From assembly GCA_021604525.1 (NCBI GenBank), contig BQJD01000001.1, forward strand, positions 186,001 through 250,000: a DNA stretch of 64,000 nt, given 5' to 3'. The notes below the pieces were generated by a model, which did no database searches, was not told the DNA's origin, and was given only the letters and a program-made list of their open reading frames with translations. Positions 24,061 through 32,812 of this stretch are shown here, one piece after another (the stretch's first letter is position 1; each line of letters starts with the position of its first letter). This DNA comes from a marine bacterium B5-7. Lineage in GTDB: Bacteria > Pseudomonadota > Gammaproteobacteria > Arenicellales > CAJQKF01. The position numbers and the translations under genes were made by a program.

Positions 24061-25875
24061 TCAGGTTGAATCCGCGCTTGTTACCCGCTGGATCTCTTCC
24101 AGAGTAGTAAAGCCGTGAGCCAACTTATCAATGCCGTCTTCGTACATGGTGATCATGCCCTCACTTCGGGCGGCCTCATGAATGGTGGAAGCATCAGCGT
24201 CGGCAATCACCAGTCGTCGGATGTTGTCGCTCATGGTCAGGCATTCAGCGATGGCGACTCGACCGCTATATCCACGGCCTCCACAACGATCGCAACCCAC
24301 TGCAACATAGGATGCAGAGCTGTCAGGATGTGATGATGTCTGATTTGAAAGAGTTGCAAGCCCGGATGTGACAGGCGTCTTGCAGTGATCGCAGAGTCGA
24401 CGAACAAGCCGCTGTGCGACAATCGCGTTTAGCGTTGAGGTCAGCAGATAGTTACGCACACCCATATCAAGGAGTCGTGTGATGGCGCTTGCCGCATTGT
24501 TGGTATGCAATGTAGATAGTACAAGATGTCCAGTCAGTGCTGACTGTATGGCGATGCGAGCCGTTTCCAGATCGCGCATTTCGCCGATCATGATGACATC
24601 CGGATCCTGTCGGACAATGGCCCTCAATGCGTTGGAAAAATCGAGGCCAATGGAGGGCTTCACCTGGATCTGATTAATCCCTGTAAAGTGATACTCAATG
24701 GGGTCTTCAACGGTGATGATTTTTCGAACCTCATCATTTAACCCGTTCAGAACTGTGTATATCGTGGTGGTTTTACCGCTACCCGTAGGGCCCGTTACCA
24801 GTACAATCCCGCGAGGCAGGCCAAGCACCTCTTCGAATCTGGCGCGTGTCGTACCGTTATAACCCAGGGCATCAAAGTCGAGTGTGGTGGAGTCGCGTTC
24901 AAGTAGTCGCATGACCACGCTCTCGCCATACATTGTTGGAACCGTGGATACACGAAGATCCAGATCTCTGCCTTCGATACGCAACTTGATACGACCATCC
25001 TGTGGAAGACGTCTCTCCGCTATATCGAGGCGCGCCATGATTTTAACTCTGGAAATAATGGCAGACACCGAACTTACCGGTGGTGCTTCTACCCACCGCA
25101 ACAGCCCATCGATTCGAAAACGAACTACCAAAGCATCTTCGAAAGGTTCGATATGAACATCGGAAGCCCGTTCCCGAACGGCACGCTTGAGTAACCAGTT
25201 GACCACCCGAATAACCGGCGCCTCGGAGGCCATGTCGCGAAGTCGTTCGACATCTTCCTCATCGGCTAACGTGGCGCTGCCATAGTCATCCGTTAACTGG
25301 TCAATATCGGAGCGGGTCTCTCCATAAACACGATTCAACGCCGATTGAATATCCGATGCAGTACCGACATGCGCACAAACCGGTTTGCCTGTTGCCAGGG
25401 TCATCGCCTGCCGGGCGTAGTGGTTACGTGGATTCGCCATCGCCACCACTAAAGTTTCTTCAGACAGTGTTGGTATCACGGACTGATCCTTCATGAAGCG
25501 CACCGATAATCGGCTATCTTCGACGGGTAAATCGGGATAATCTTCACGAGTGACCCGATTAATATCGAGTACGTCCGCATAGCCATCTGCCAGATCATCC
25601 TCTGACAAATGACCAAGATCGGTCAGTAGCGAAAAAATATTATCCGCTTTGGTTTCAGTCGTTGAGTTATCAGGGCTCGACATGCGAAGACATCTCATGA
25701 CGTCGTCTTGCGAAATTTTTGACGCAGATACCAGATATTCGATCAGCGGGTCGGCAAGCAGATTCTCAAGTAAAGTCGACGATGCCCCGAAAGTACTGTC
25801 AGAAGATTTCTGATCGGTTGGCGGTAACTCTACGGTCGTGGCCGTAGTTGGAATATTTTGTTCCCTGACCTGCAT
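24061..25875 (-). CDS. gspE: type II secretion ATPase GspE
   Basis: The secretion ATPase, 604 residues from ATG 25875. It has an N-terminal GspL-binding domain, N2E (ASDVHIEPFEDALVVRFRIDG), Walker A GPTGSGKTTT, the Asp box (TVEDPIEYHFTGINQIQV), Walker B DPDVIMIGEMRD, the His box (LTGHLVLSTLHTN) and a zinc-binding CDHC...CDRC module near the C-terminus. ATG 25875 follows AGGAG at 11 bases; the longer frame from 25929 has no ribosome binding site. It is the first gene of the operon, whose order E-F-G-H-I-J-K-L-M-C/N-D matches Xanthomonas xps rather than the E. coli gspC-O order. Confidence 0.96.
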   Translation of the reverse strand: MQVREQNIPTTATTVELPPTDQKSSDSTFGASSTLLENLLADPLIEYLVSASKISQDDVMRCLRMSSPDNSTTETKADNIFSLLTDLGHLSEDDLADGYADVLDINRVTREDYPDLPVEDSRLSVRFMKDQSVIPTLSEETLVVAMANPRNHYARQAMTLATGKPVCAHVGTASDIQSALNRVYGETRSDIDQLTDDYGSATLADEEDVERLRDMASEAPVIRVVNWLLKRAVRERASDVHIEPFEDALVVRFRIDGLLRWVEAPPVSSVSAIISRVKIMARLDIAERRLPQDGRIKLRIEGRDLDLRVSTVPTMYGESVVMRLLERDSTTLDFDALGYNGTTRARFEEVLGLPRGIVLVTGPTGSGKTTTIYTVLNGLNDEVRKIITVEDPIEYHFTGINQIQVKPSIGLDFSNALRAIVRQDPDVIMIGEMRDLETARIAIQSALTGHLVLSTLHTNNAASAITRLLDMGVRNYLLTSTLNAIVAQRLVRRLCDHCKTPVTSGLATLSNQTSSHPDSSASYVAVGCDRCGGRGYSGRVAIAECLTMSDNIRRLVIADADASTIHEAARSEGMITMYEDGIDKLAHGFTTLEEIQRVTSADST

Positions 25876-25929
25876 AAACCCATTCGCTCCTACGCCCCTA
25901 CATTCCAACATGGCTATATGAAAAACCAT

Positions 25930-26455
25930 GTTTGTATTTTTGGATTCCTGGTGCGCGAATGACGGTATATGTCACGCTTGACTGCGTCAACAAATCGATC
26001 AGTAACTATTTATCATCACCATTGCTCACGAACATCGGTTCATCAACACGATCGTGATACACGACGTAGGAATGAAAATATTGGCCATCGAAAACTGGAA
26101 ACAGTTCCCGGGACAATGATCAGATTCAACGACCAGGAGTAATGAAACAGATCATCACGAGTGGGAATTACCCGGAGCACCGCCGAATGCGAGAGGAATT
26201 TCTTTAGGTTGGAGTCGAGGTTATGGGCAAGCCTTTAATACACATGCAGACAACAAGATGGCTAACCAATCGAATGTGTTTGAAAGGAATTAAATAGCAC
26301 TACAAAATATCGGTTGTGCGCTAACGAATCACGGGCGGCAAAACGCGAGACCATTTGGGACAAAAAAATAGGCATAAAATTGGGAAAAGTTATACCTCAT
26401 TTATACCTCCGATCATATATGTATCGCAAACAGGTCATTGATTAATATGAGATAT
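25930..26455. other. gene-free stretch between tRNA-Gly and the secretion operon
   Basis: About 520 bases with no credible gene. It must hold the gspE promoter. Next to the tRNA 3' end, at 26391-26410, two direct copies of TTATACCTC occur 3 bases apart; on the minus strand they read GAGGTATAA, a pattern I associate with the arm-site regions beside tRNA-integrating elements. No integrase remnant could be made out. Confidence 0.4.
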
Positions 26456-26530
26456 TGGAGCGGGAAACGAGATTCGAACTCGCGACCCCAACCTTGGCAA
26501 GGTTGTGCTCTACCACTGAGCTATTCCCGC
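26456..26530 (-). tRNA. tRNA-Gly (GCC)
   Basis: A 75-nt cloverleaf with acceptor GCGGGAA/TTCCCGC, D-arm GCTCAGTGGTAGAGC, anticodon loop TTGCCAA giving GCC, T-loop GTTCGAATC and encoded TCCA end. It follows pgsA on the same strand, as glyW does in E. coli. Confidence 0.96.
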
Positions 26531-26687
26531 TTGATTCGGCATGAGACGCTTTATGGATAAGTGTCTTGTACGGCAGGCGCTTGATTCTATCCACAGTGCC
26601 TCAGGTGTCAAGTAGCCTTTGATAAATTACTGAAAAAAAGCAGATGAAATCGATACTTTAACCATTGAACCGGGATATTTACGAGTT

Positions 26688-27275
26688 TTATTGTGTGTTC
26701 TCTTCGGTAAGAGACGGCCAGGCTGCCCGAAGGTAGACGAACATGGACCACAGGGTCAGGGCACCGGAAAGATATAGCGCAACCTCACCTATTTTGAATA
26801 TCGGCAAACCGCGGAACGGATCGTAGTAAAGCAACAGGGATATCGCAATCATCTGCATAGTCGTTTTGACCTTGCCGATCATGCCAACGGCGACGCTACT
26901 GCGTGCGCCAACCCCTGCCATCCATTCCCGCAGTGCTGATATTGTGATTTCCCTGCCGATGATCACGCTGGCGGTGATAGTAAACAATACTTTACTGTAG
27001 ACGTTATCGAGCACTTTGACATCGCTTGCCAGAAGGATCAACGCAGTGGCAACCATCAGTTTATCGGCAACCGGGTCGAGAAATGCACCGAATGGCGAGC
27101 CTTGATCAAGCTTTCTAGCGAGGTATCCATCCAGCCAGTCGGTGATTGCGGCAAGGACAAAGAGGAAGGTAACAACCTCATTTGAATCTCGCCACGGCAT
27201 GAAATATACGACGACGATAATCGGGATTATCAGTATGCGGATTATGGTCAGAATATTTGGCGCGTTTAACGGCAT
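26688..27275 (-). CDS. pgsA: CDP-diacylglycerol-glycerol-3-phosphate 3-phosphatidyltransferase
   Basis: A 195-residue inner-membrane enzyme that makes phosphatidylglycerol phosphate from CDP-diacylglycerol and glycerol 3-phosphate. The CDP-alcohol phosphotransferase signature DGYLAR-x8-GAFLDPVADK is intact (about 48-71: DWLDGYLARKLDQGSPFGAF), with four to five membrane segments around it. The start PNILTIIRILIIP is typical for PgsA. It begins three bases after uvrC, the common gammaproteobacterial uvrC-pgsA arrangement. Confidence 0.95.
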   Translation of the reverse strand: MPLNAPNILTIIRILIIPIIVVVYFMPWRDSNEVVTFLFVLAAITDWLDGYLARKLDQGSPFGAFLDPVADKLMVATALILLASDVKVLDNVYSKVLFTITASVIIGREITISALREWMAGVGARSSVAVGMIGKVKTTMQMIAISLLLYYDPFRGLPIFKIGEVALYLSGALTLWSMFVYLRAAWPSLTEENTQ

Positions 27276-27278
27276 TAT

Positions 27279-29084
27279 TTATGGGTTCAGAGTTAGATGT
27301 ATTTTCTCAGCCAACATCCTGTTTATGCCGGGAACTTTGGTCAAGTCTTCGACTCCCGCTTTCCTGACCTCTTTCAATCCGCCGAAGTGATGAAGCAATG
27401 CACGTCGTTTTGCGGGACCGATACCTGGTATCTCATCAAGCCTTGAGGCAGTCCTCGATTTTTGTCGTCGTGCCCGGTGCCCTGTAATTGCAAACCGATG
27501 CGCTTCATCCCGAATGGCCTGAACCAGATGAGAAGCCGGCGATGCCGGGTCGAGTATAGTGGGCGGACCTTTGGGCGACAAGAACAGTCGTTCCTGTCCT
27601 GCCCGACGTTCCAGCCCTTTTGCCACCCCGACAATCACAACCCCGGATACGCCAAGGTCATCGAGAATGCTGATTGCCCTTGAAAGCTGTCCTTTGCCAC
27701 CATCAATCAACAGCATATCCGGCAACCTGCCCTCCCCGTCCAAAACTCGTCGATAACGCCGTTCAAGAGCCTCGGCCATAGCCGCATAGTCGTCACCATG
27801 AGTCTGTTTGCGGATATTAAATCGTCGATATTCAGAGTTCATTGACCCCTGCTGATCGAATACGACACAAGATGCGACGGTCTTCTCCCCCATGGTGTGA
27901 CTGACGTCGAAACATTCCAGACGATCCGGTAATCGCTCGAGATTCAGTATTCGCGCCAGATCCTTGAAGCGATCCAGATTGCGGCCACGGTCTTCGAGAT
28001 CGCGTTCGAGATGGCTTGCCGCATTGATTCTGGCCATATCCAGCCAACGATCCCGCCGGCCACGCACCTGGGTTTTTATGATAACGCGTCGCCCGGCTGC
28101 CTCACTCAGTGCATTCTGAATGAGATTATTGTCGTCAATATCTTCATGGGTGATGATCTCGCCCGGCGATTTATGACGCAGATAGTGCTGCGAGATGAAT
28201 GCCGACATGATTTCGCTTTCATCCGTATTTCGCGGTGCAGTATTCAAGAAAAATTGTTGGCCGAGATTCCGGCCGTCGCGAACGGTTAACAAAGCAATGC
28301 AGAATCTGCGATCTATCCGGGCGATGGCCAGCACATCTACATCTCCATCAAGATGGGCGACAAATTGGCCGGTTTTTATTTTTCGCAGTTGGCGAATCCG
28401 ATCACGATAACGCGCGGCTTCTTCAAAGCCAAGACGCTCGGCGGACTCCGTCATGCGACGATTCAGCTCCGCATCCAGCGTGGTGTCGTCACCTTCCAGC
28501 AACAGACTCGCCTGACGGATATCATCGCGATAATGTTCAGCATCAATCTCGCCAGTACATGGCGCGCTGCAGCGGCCTATCTGATATTGCAAACATGGTC
28601 GCGTGCGATTCTTGAAAACGCTGTCCTCGCATTGCCGCAAGGGAATTATCTTGTGAATCTGATTGAGTACTTCGCGAACCGCTCCCGCATTGGCATAGGG
28701 ACCAAAAAACCGGCCTGGGCCGCGGGTTGAACCCCGGTAGAATTTCAGGCGTGGAAATTCTTCATCGCTTAAACAGATGTAGGGATAACTCTTGTCGTCC
28801 CGCATCATGACGTTATAGCGCGGTTTGAGCTCCTGTATCAGGTTGTATTCAAGCAACAGCGCCTCACTGTCACTGCGGGTAATATGAACCTCCATTCGCT
28901 CGATGTGCGTGACCAGGGCCAGGGTTTTCGCCTCCAGCCCACTGGCGCGGAAATAGCTTGAAATCCGCTTCCTGAGATTTTGTGCTTTGCCGACATACAA
29001 GCACTTTTCGTTCGCGTCATACATTACATAGACGCCAGGCTGTGTTGGCGCACTGCTTGCAAATTGTTTACCGTCAAAACTCAT
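27279..29084 (-). CDS. uvrC: excinuclease ABC subunit C
   Basis: The 601-residue nuclease cuts on both sides of lesions in nucleotide excision repair. It has the GIY-YIG domain (PGVYVMYDANEKCLYVGKA, about 17-35), the UVR motif (LNRRMTESAERLGFEEAARYRDRIRQL), the RNase H-like C-terminal nuclease (ECFDVSHTMGEKTVAS, LLIDGGKGQL) and tandem helix-hairpin-helix motifs (IPGIGPAKRRALLHHFGGL). It sits between a uracil-DNA glycosylase gene 15 bases upstream and pgsA downstream; the gacA/uvrY regulator often found before uvrC is absent. Confidence 0.97.
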   Translation of the reverse strand: MSFDGKQFASSAPTQPGVYVMYDANEKCLYVGKAQNLRKRISSYFRASGLEAKTLALVTHIERMEVHITRSDSEALLLEYNLIQELKPRYNVMMRDDKSYPYICLSDEEFPRLKFYRGSTRGPGRFFGPYANAGAVREVLNQIHKIIPLRQCEDSVFKNRTRPCLQYQIGRCSAPCTGEIDAEHYRDDIRQASLLLEGDDTTLDAELNRRMTESAERLGFEEAARYRDRIRQLRKIKTGQFVAHLDGDVDVLAIARIDRRFCIALLTVRDGRNLGQQFFLNTAPRNTDESEIMSAFISQHYLRHKSPGEIITHEDIDDNNLIQNALSEAAGRRVIIKTQVRGRRDRWLDMARINAASHLERDLEDRGRNLDRFKDLARILNLERLPDRLECFDVSHTMGEKTVASCVVFDQQGSMNSEYRRFNIRKQTHGDDYAAMAEALERRYRRVLDGEGRLPDMLLIDGGKGQLSRAISILDDLGVSGVVIVGVAKGLERRAGQERLFLSPKGPPTILDPASPASHLVQAIRDEAHRFAITGHRARRQKSRTASRLDEIPGIGPAKRRALLHHFGGLKEVRKAGVEDLTKVPGINRMLAEKIHLTLNP

Positions 29085-29099
29085 GCGCAGGATTGTTTG

Positions 29100-29780
29100 C
29101 TAATTCGACAGGTGTTTTCTGACAGATCGAAATACATCCTCGAACATCGCCTCGGTAAGTCGCTTGGTCTGGGTGTTATAACGGCTGCAGTGATAACTCG
29201 AAAATATTGTGAGGTCGTTGCCGACATCCCATTGCCTGGCATGACCAAACGGTGCGTCAGACTTTTTCACATCAAGACTCTTGATAACCGCACCATGGGC
29301 GATCGAACCCAGTGCAAGAATTGCGGCGCCCGGCTTCAATGAATCAATCTCGGTTTTAAGATATGGCCGACACTGGTTGATCTCCGCGGCGACCGGTTTG
29401 TTCTCTGGTGGCAGACACTTGACTGCATTGCTGATCCGGCAATCGTGCAGAATCAGACCGTCCCCTGATCCGGTTGATTCTGCACGATTTGCAAACCCGA
29501 ATTGATGCAGCATTCGATAAAGCAACAGGCCCGCATGGTCGCCTGTAAACGGACGGCCACTGGCATTTGCTCCGTGTTTGCCGGGCGCCAGACCCACCAC
29601 CAGTAAGCGTGCATCCAGATCGCCAAAAGGCGGAACGGGCCGGCAAAAGTAGTCCGGATGGTCAGCCTTAACTTCGTCGAGAAAATCGGCAAGCCGCGGG
29701 CACAGCCGACAATTCACGTCGTACCAACCTCGTTGCTGAAAAGCCTGGTCAATTTTCATGCTACTGCTTATTTTCGACAT
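29100..29780 (-). CDS. family 5 uracil-DNA glycosylase (UdgB-like)
   Basis: A 226-residue DNA repair enzyme that removes uracil or related deaminated bases. Motif A is GLAPGKHGANASGRPFTGD (63-81), lacking the polar catalytic residue of family 1, as expected for family 5. Iron-sulfur cysteines appear in NCRLCPRL (24, 27), VKCLPP and NQCRPYL. The second motif reads SYHCSRYNTQTKRLT; in the family I expect HPS, so proline is replaced by cysteine. ATG 29780 is chosen; a GTG lies directly before it. It precedes uvrC by 15 bases on the same strand, probably a repair operon. Confidence 0.85.
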   Translation of the reverse strand: MSKISSSMKIDQAFQQRGWYDVNCRLCPRLADFLDEVKADHPDYFCRPVPPFGDLDARLLVVGLAPGKHGANASGRPFTGDHAGLLLYRMLHQFGFANRAESTGSGDGLILHDCRISNAVKCLPPENKPVAAEINQCRPYLKTEIDSLKPGAAILALGSIAHGAVIKSLDVKKSDAPFGHARQWDVGNDLTIFSSYHCSRYNTQTKRLTEAMFEDVFRSVRKHLSN

Positions 29781-29851
29781 CACATCAATTATTCGGGTCT
29801 TGGTCAGGAAATTGGTAGAATACGCGATTTTTTAGACTGGACCTCACAGCC

Positions 29852-30415
29852 ATGAAAATATCCGCCTCGGACGTACGTGTAGGCAACCTTATTGAATACC
29901 AGAACAAGTTGTGGCGCGTATTGAAGAAAAGCCATGTCAAGCCCGGCAAGGGGGGCGCTTTCGCCCAACTTGAAATGAAGGAAATCAGCCAGGGAACCAA
30001 ACTCAACGAGCGATTCCGATCTGAAGACAAGCTTGAAAAGGCTCATGTCGAAGTTCGCCAAATGCAATATCTGTATCTCGATGGTAGCCAACTGGTGTTT
30101 ATGGATCTTGAGACTTACGAGCAGCTTTCAATGGCTGCTGAGGATCTTGAAGATCAGGTCGGCTACTTGTTACCCAATACCGAGGTGCAAATAAACTTTC
30201 ACAATGATGTTCCCATCGGCTTTGAGCTACCGGCCAATGTTGTGCTTCAGGTGGTTGACACCGAAGGCGTAGTAAAAGGACAAACCGCCTCGGGATCGGG
30301 TAAACCCGCTGAACTCGAAACCGGTATCCGAGTGGCCGTACCGACATTCGTCAATATTGGCGACCGTATCAAGGTTAACACCGAAACTGGTGAATATGTG
30401 GAGCGGGCTGAATAA
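29852..30415 (+). CDS. efp: translation elongation factor P
   Basis: The 187-residue factor relieves ribosome stalling at polyproline. The N-terminal KOW-like domain has KSHVKPGKGGAFAQLEMKE with the lysine that is usually beta-lysylated (KPGKGG), followed by two OB domains ending GDRIKVNTETGEYVER. The gene is divergent from the uracil-DNA glycosylase gene, 71 bases away. Modification enzymes EpmA and EpmB are not in the window. Confidence 0.97.
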   Translation: MKISASDVRVGNLIEYQNKLWRVLKKSHVKPGKGGAFAQLEMKEISQGTKLNERFRSEDKLEKAHVEVRQMQYLYLDGSQLVFMDLETYEQLSMAAEDLEDQVGYLLPNTEVQINFHNDVPIGFELPANVVLQVVDTEGVVKGQTASGSGKPAELETGIRVAVPTFVNIGDRIKVNTETGEYVERAE

Positions 30416-30480
30416 TCCAGCAGACAAATACCAATCCGTTATACGAACTGCCAGGCCTGCTGGCATTGCTCCAGGCGAGA

Positions 30481-31551
30481 CTACGCGATGCGCCTGGTGC
30501 CAGTCTGATCTATCAATAATTCCAGGGTGCTGGCAAATGCGACAACGCGGTCGTCCGCACTTTTGGAATCAATCGATACGGCCGGTCCTTTGAGAATTCG
30601 AATATCGACATTGTGATGGTCTGCCGAACAACCTGCTTCGATGTCATCAAGACCATTTAACACTTCGATTGCTGCTGGCTGATCGTTACACACGAGTAGC
30701 AGATCGCAACCCGCTGTCCGTGCAGCCTGTGCCCGTTCAAGTGGCCCACCAGCACGATGGGCACCGGCCATAGTCAGGTCGTCACTGAAAATGATGCCAG
30801 TAAACCCAAGTTGTTTCCTCAAAATTTCCTTGAGCCAGAAACGTGAGTAAGTCGGCAGGTAAGAGTCAATATTCCGGTAGTCAACGTGCGCTGTCATGAC
30901 CGCTTCGACGCCGGATTCGATCAACCGCGCAAAGGGTTTCATGTCCTCGTTTGAAAGCGTAGTCAAGTCGCGATCATCCGTCGGCGTTTCAAGATGAGAA
31001 TCCTGGCTAACGCCACCGTGACCCGGGAAGTGCTTGATAACGGCCGCCATTCCGGCTTCGTGCATTCCATCGATCCATTCCTGACACAATTCGGCTGCAA
31101 TTTCCGGATCGGCATGAAATGCACGATCGCCGATGACACTGCTTACTCCGTGATTAACGTCAGCAACCGGTGCGTAACTTAAATCGACACCGGCCCGCTT
31201 TAATTCCCATGCCATGGTAAACGCGGTTTCACGTGCCTGTCGCCTGGCATCCTGTGGATCTGACTGGTACAGCGCTCCGAATTTTGCAACCGGTGGTAGT
31301 GAACTGAAACCTTCGCGAAAACGCTGAACCCGCCCACCTTCCTGATCGACGGTGATGAGGAAATCATCATCGGTGATATCACGTATTTCGCTACACAGGT
31401 CGCGAAGCTGTGATTCGCTTTGATAATTACGTGCGAACAGGATGATGCCGGCCAGTCGAGGATGAATCAGCATCGCTCGTTCACCAGACGCAACCCGATG
31501 ACCTTGAAGGTCGGCAATTATGCAGCGTGCTGAGTTGACGTCGGAATTCAT
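30481..31551 (-). CDS. nagZ: beta-N-acetylhexosaminidase NagZ
   Basis: A 356-residue glycoside hydrolase family 3 enzyme of cytoplasmic peptidoglycan recycling, cleaving GlcNAc from anhydromuropeptides. Signature segments are ITVDQEGGRVQR, the mobile catalytic loop KHFPGHGGVSQDSH with the Asp-His dyad, and the nucleophile segment IIFSDDLTM. It ends convergent with efp and starts 11 bases after the tyrosine phosphatase gene, with which it is probably co-transcribed. Confidence 0.96.
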   Translation of the reverse strand: MNSDVNSARCIIADLQGHRVASGERAMLIHPRLAGIILFARNYQSESQLRDLCSEIRDITDDDFLITVDQEGGRVQRFREGFSSLPPVAKFGALYQSDPQDARRQARETAFTMAWELKRAGVDLSYAPVADVNHGVSSVIGDRAFHADPEIAAELCQEWIDGMHEAGMAAVIKHFPGHGGVSQDSHLETPTDDRDLTTLSNEDMKPFARLIESGVEAVMTAHVDYRNIDSYLPTYSRFWLKEILRKQLGFTGIIFSDDLTMAGAHRAGGPLERAQAARTAGCDLLLVCNDQPAAIEVLNGLDDIEAGCSADHHNVDIRILKGPAVSIDSKSADDRVVAFASTLELLIDQTGTRRIA

Positions 31552-31561
31552 TTGGCTCTGC

Positions 31562-32044
31562 TCATGTTGCCTCGTTTATGCGTATTTGCAGATCGTTAAT
31601 GAGTCCGGCCCCGGCCGCTTCAATCATATCCAGCACTCGATCAAACCCACCATCGCCACCATAGTATGGATCAGGTATTTCGGAAACTCCGAAGGTTGTA
31701 TCAAAATCCATAAACAACCGGATTTTACTCTGACAGGAATCTTCAGCCATTTCCGTTAATGCCTGAATATTCGCTGCATCCATTGCCAGAACATAATCGA
31801 AACGTTCAAAGTCATCCGCTTGAATTTGTCTTGCAACCAGGTGATCCAGAATAATTCCACGACGTCTGGCAGCCTCGCGTGAACGGGGGTCGGGTGCATT
31901 ACCGACATGCCAGTCAGCAGTACCTGCCGAATCGACTTCAACCTGTTGGTGAAGAGATGCTTGCTGAACCAAATCACGAACAACGCCTTCAGCCGTTGGT
32001 GACCGGCAGATGTTACCGGTGCAAACAAATAATACCTTGATCAT
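31562..32044 (-). CDS. low-molecular-weight protein tyrosine phosphatase
   Basis: A 160-residue phosphatase with the P-loop CTGNICRS (C8 nucleophile, R14) and the general-acid segment DPYYGG (about 131-136). In gammaproteobacteria such enzymes often reverse tyrosine kinase signalling in capsule or envelope control, but the substrate here is unknown. Its start overlaps the kdsB stop by four bases (ATGA). The kdsB-ptp order matches Pseudomonas. Confidence 0.93.
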   Translation of the reverse strand: MIKVLFVCTGNICRSPTAEGVVRDLVQQASLHQQVEVDSAGTADWHVGNAPDPRSREAARRRGIILDHLVARQIQADDFERFDYVLAMDAANIQALTEMAEDSCQSKIRLFMDFDTTFGVSEIPDPYYGGDGGFDRVLDMIEAAGAGLINDLQIRINEAT

Positions 32045-32811
32045 TCTGGCTGCCTCTCGAAAATTCGTATAACACTCTCCAGGTCGTGAATCGTATCAAC
32101 GCCGGGACCTGGCAAACAACTGGCCTTGAGTACCCGAATACGTTCGCCATTGTATAACGCACGCAATTGTTCCAGTTTCTCAACCTTTTCCAGATCCGTA
32201 GGTGGTTCGGAGGCAAAACGTTTAAGGTATCCGGCGCGGTATGCGTACATGCCGATGTGTTGATAGACTCGGGCAGGCTTGTTCGGCCAGCGCGAAGCCA
32301 ATCCACTGTCATCCCTTGCCCAGGGGATTGGTGCACGGGAAAAATACATCGCATAGCCATGACGATCTGTCACCACCTTGACTACCGAGGAATCAGTATA
32401 GTCGCGCTGGCTACGTATCTCTTTTGATACCGTGGCTATCGCGGCATCGGGATCATCAGCCAGGCCATCTGCGACCTGATGAATGAGTTGTTCAGGAACC
32501 AACGGTTCATCACCCTGCAGATTTACAACAATACGATGATCTTCTATACCCTTTCTGGTAACAACTTCTGCAAGTCGGTCGGTGCCTGACTCATGATCAG
32601 GGGATGTCATGACAACATTGGCGCCAAACTTCTCGCAAACGTGGCGGATAGCGTCGTCGTCCGTTGCAATCAATATATTACTGGCGCGTGAACGAGACGC
32701 GCACTCGTACACGCGTTGCAGCAAGGTTTTGCCGGCCACATCGCGAAGTGGTTTACCCGGCAACCGGGACGAGGCGTATCGGGCGGGAATGATGATATCG
32801 AAATCAGTCAT
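32041..32811 (-). CDS. kdsB: 3-deoxy-manno-octulosonate cytidylyltransferase
   Basis: A 256-residue enzyme that activates Kdo to CMP-Kdo for lipopolysaccharide core synthesis. The nucleotide-binding N-terminus is IIPARYASSRLPGKPL, followed by IATDDDAIRHVCEKFGA, NLQGDEPLVPE and PGVDTIHDLESV at the end. ATG 32811 is chosen because the protein family starts here and it abuts the lpxK stop (TGAGATG); a longer frame from 32883 overlaps lpxK. Confidence 0.96.
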   Translation of the reverse strand: MTDFDIIIPARYASSRLPGKPLRDVAGKTLLQRVYECASRSRASNILIATDDDAIRHVCEKFGANVVMTSPDHESGTDRLAEVVTRKGIEDHRIVVNLQGDEPLVPEQLIHQVADGLADDPDAAIATVSKEIRSQRDYTDSSVVKVVTDRHGYAMYFSRAPIPWARDDSGLASRWPNKPARVYQHIGMYAYRAGYLKRFASEPPTDLEKVEKLEQLRALYNGERIRVLKASCLPGPGVDTIHDLESVIRIFERQPE

Positions 32812-32812
32812 C

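Noticed and set aside
26139-26205. 21-codon frame after AGGAG near tRNA-Gly
   Set aside because: Too short, Shine-Dalgarno too close to the ATG, and no sign of attenuation or conservation.
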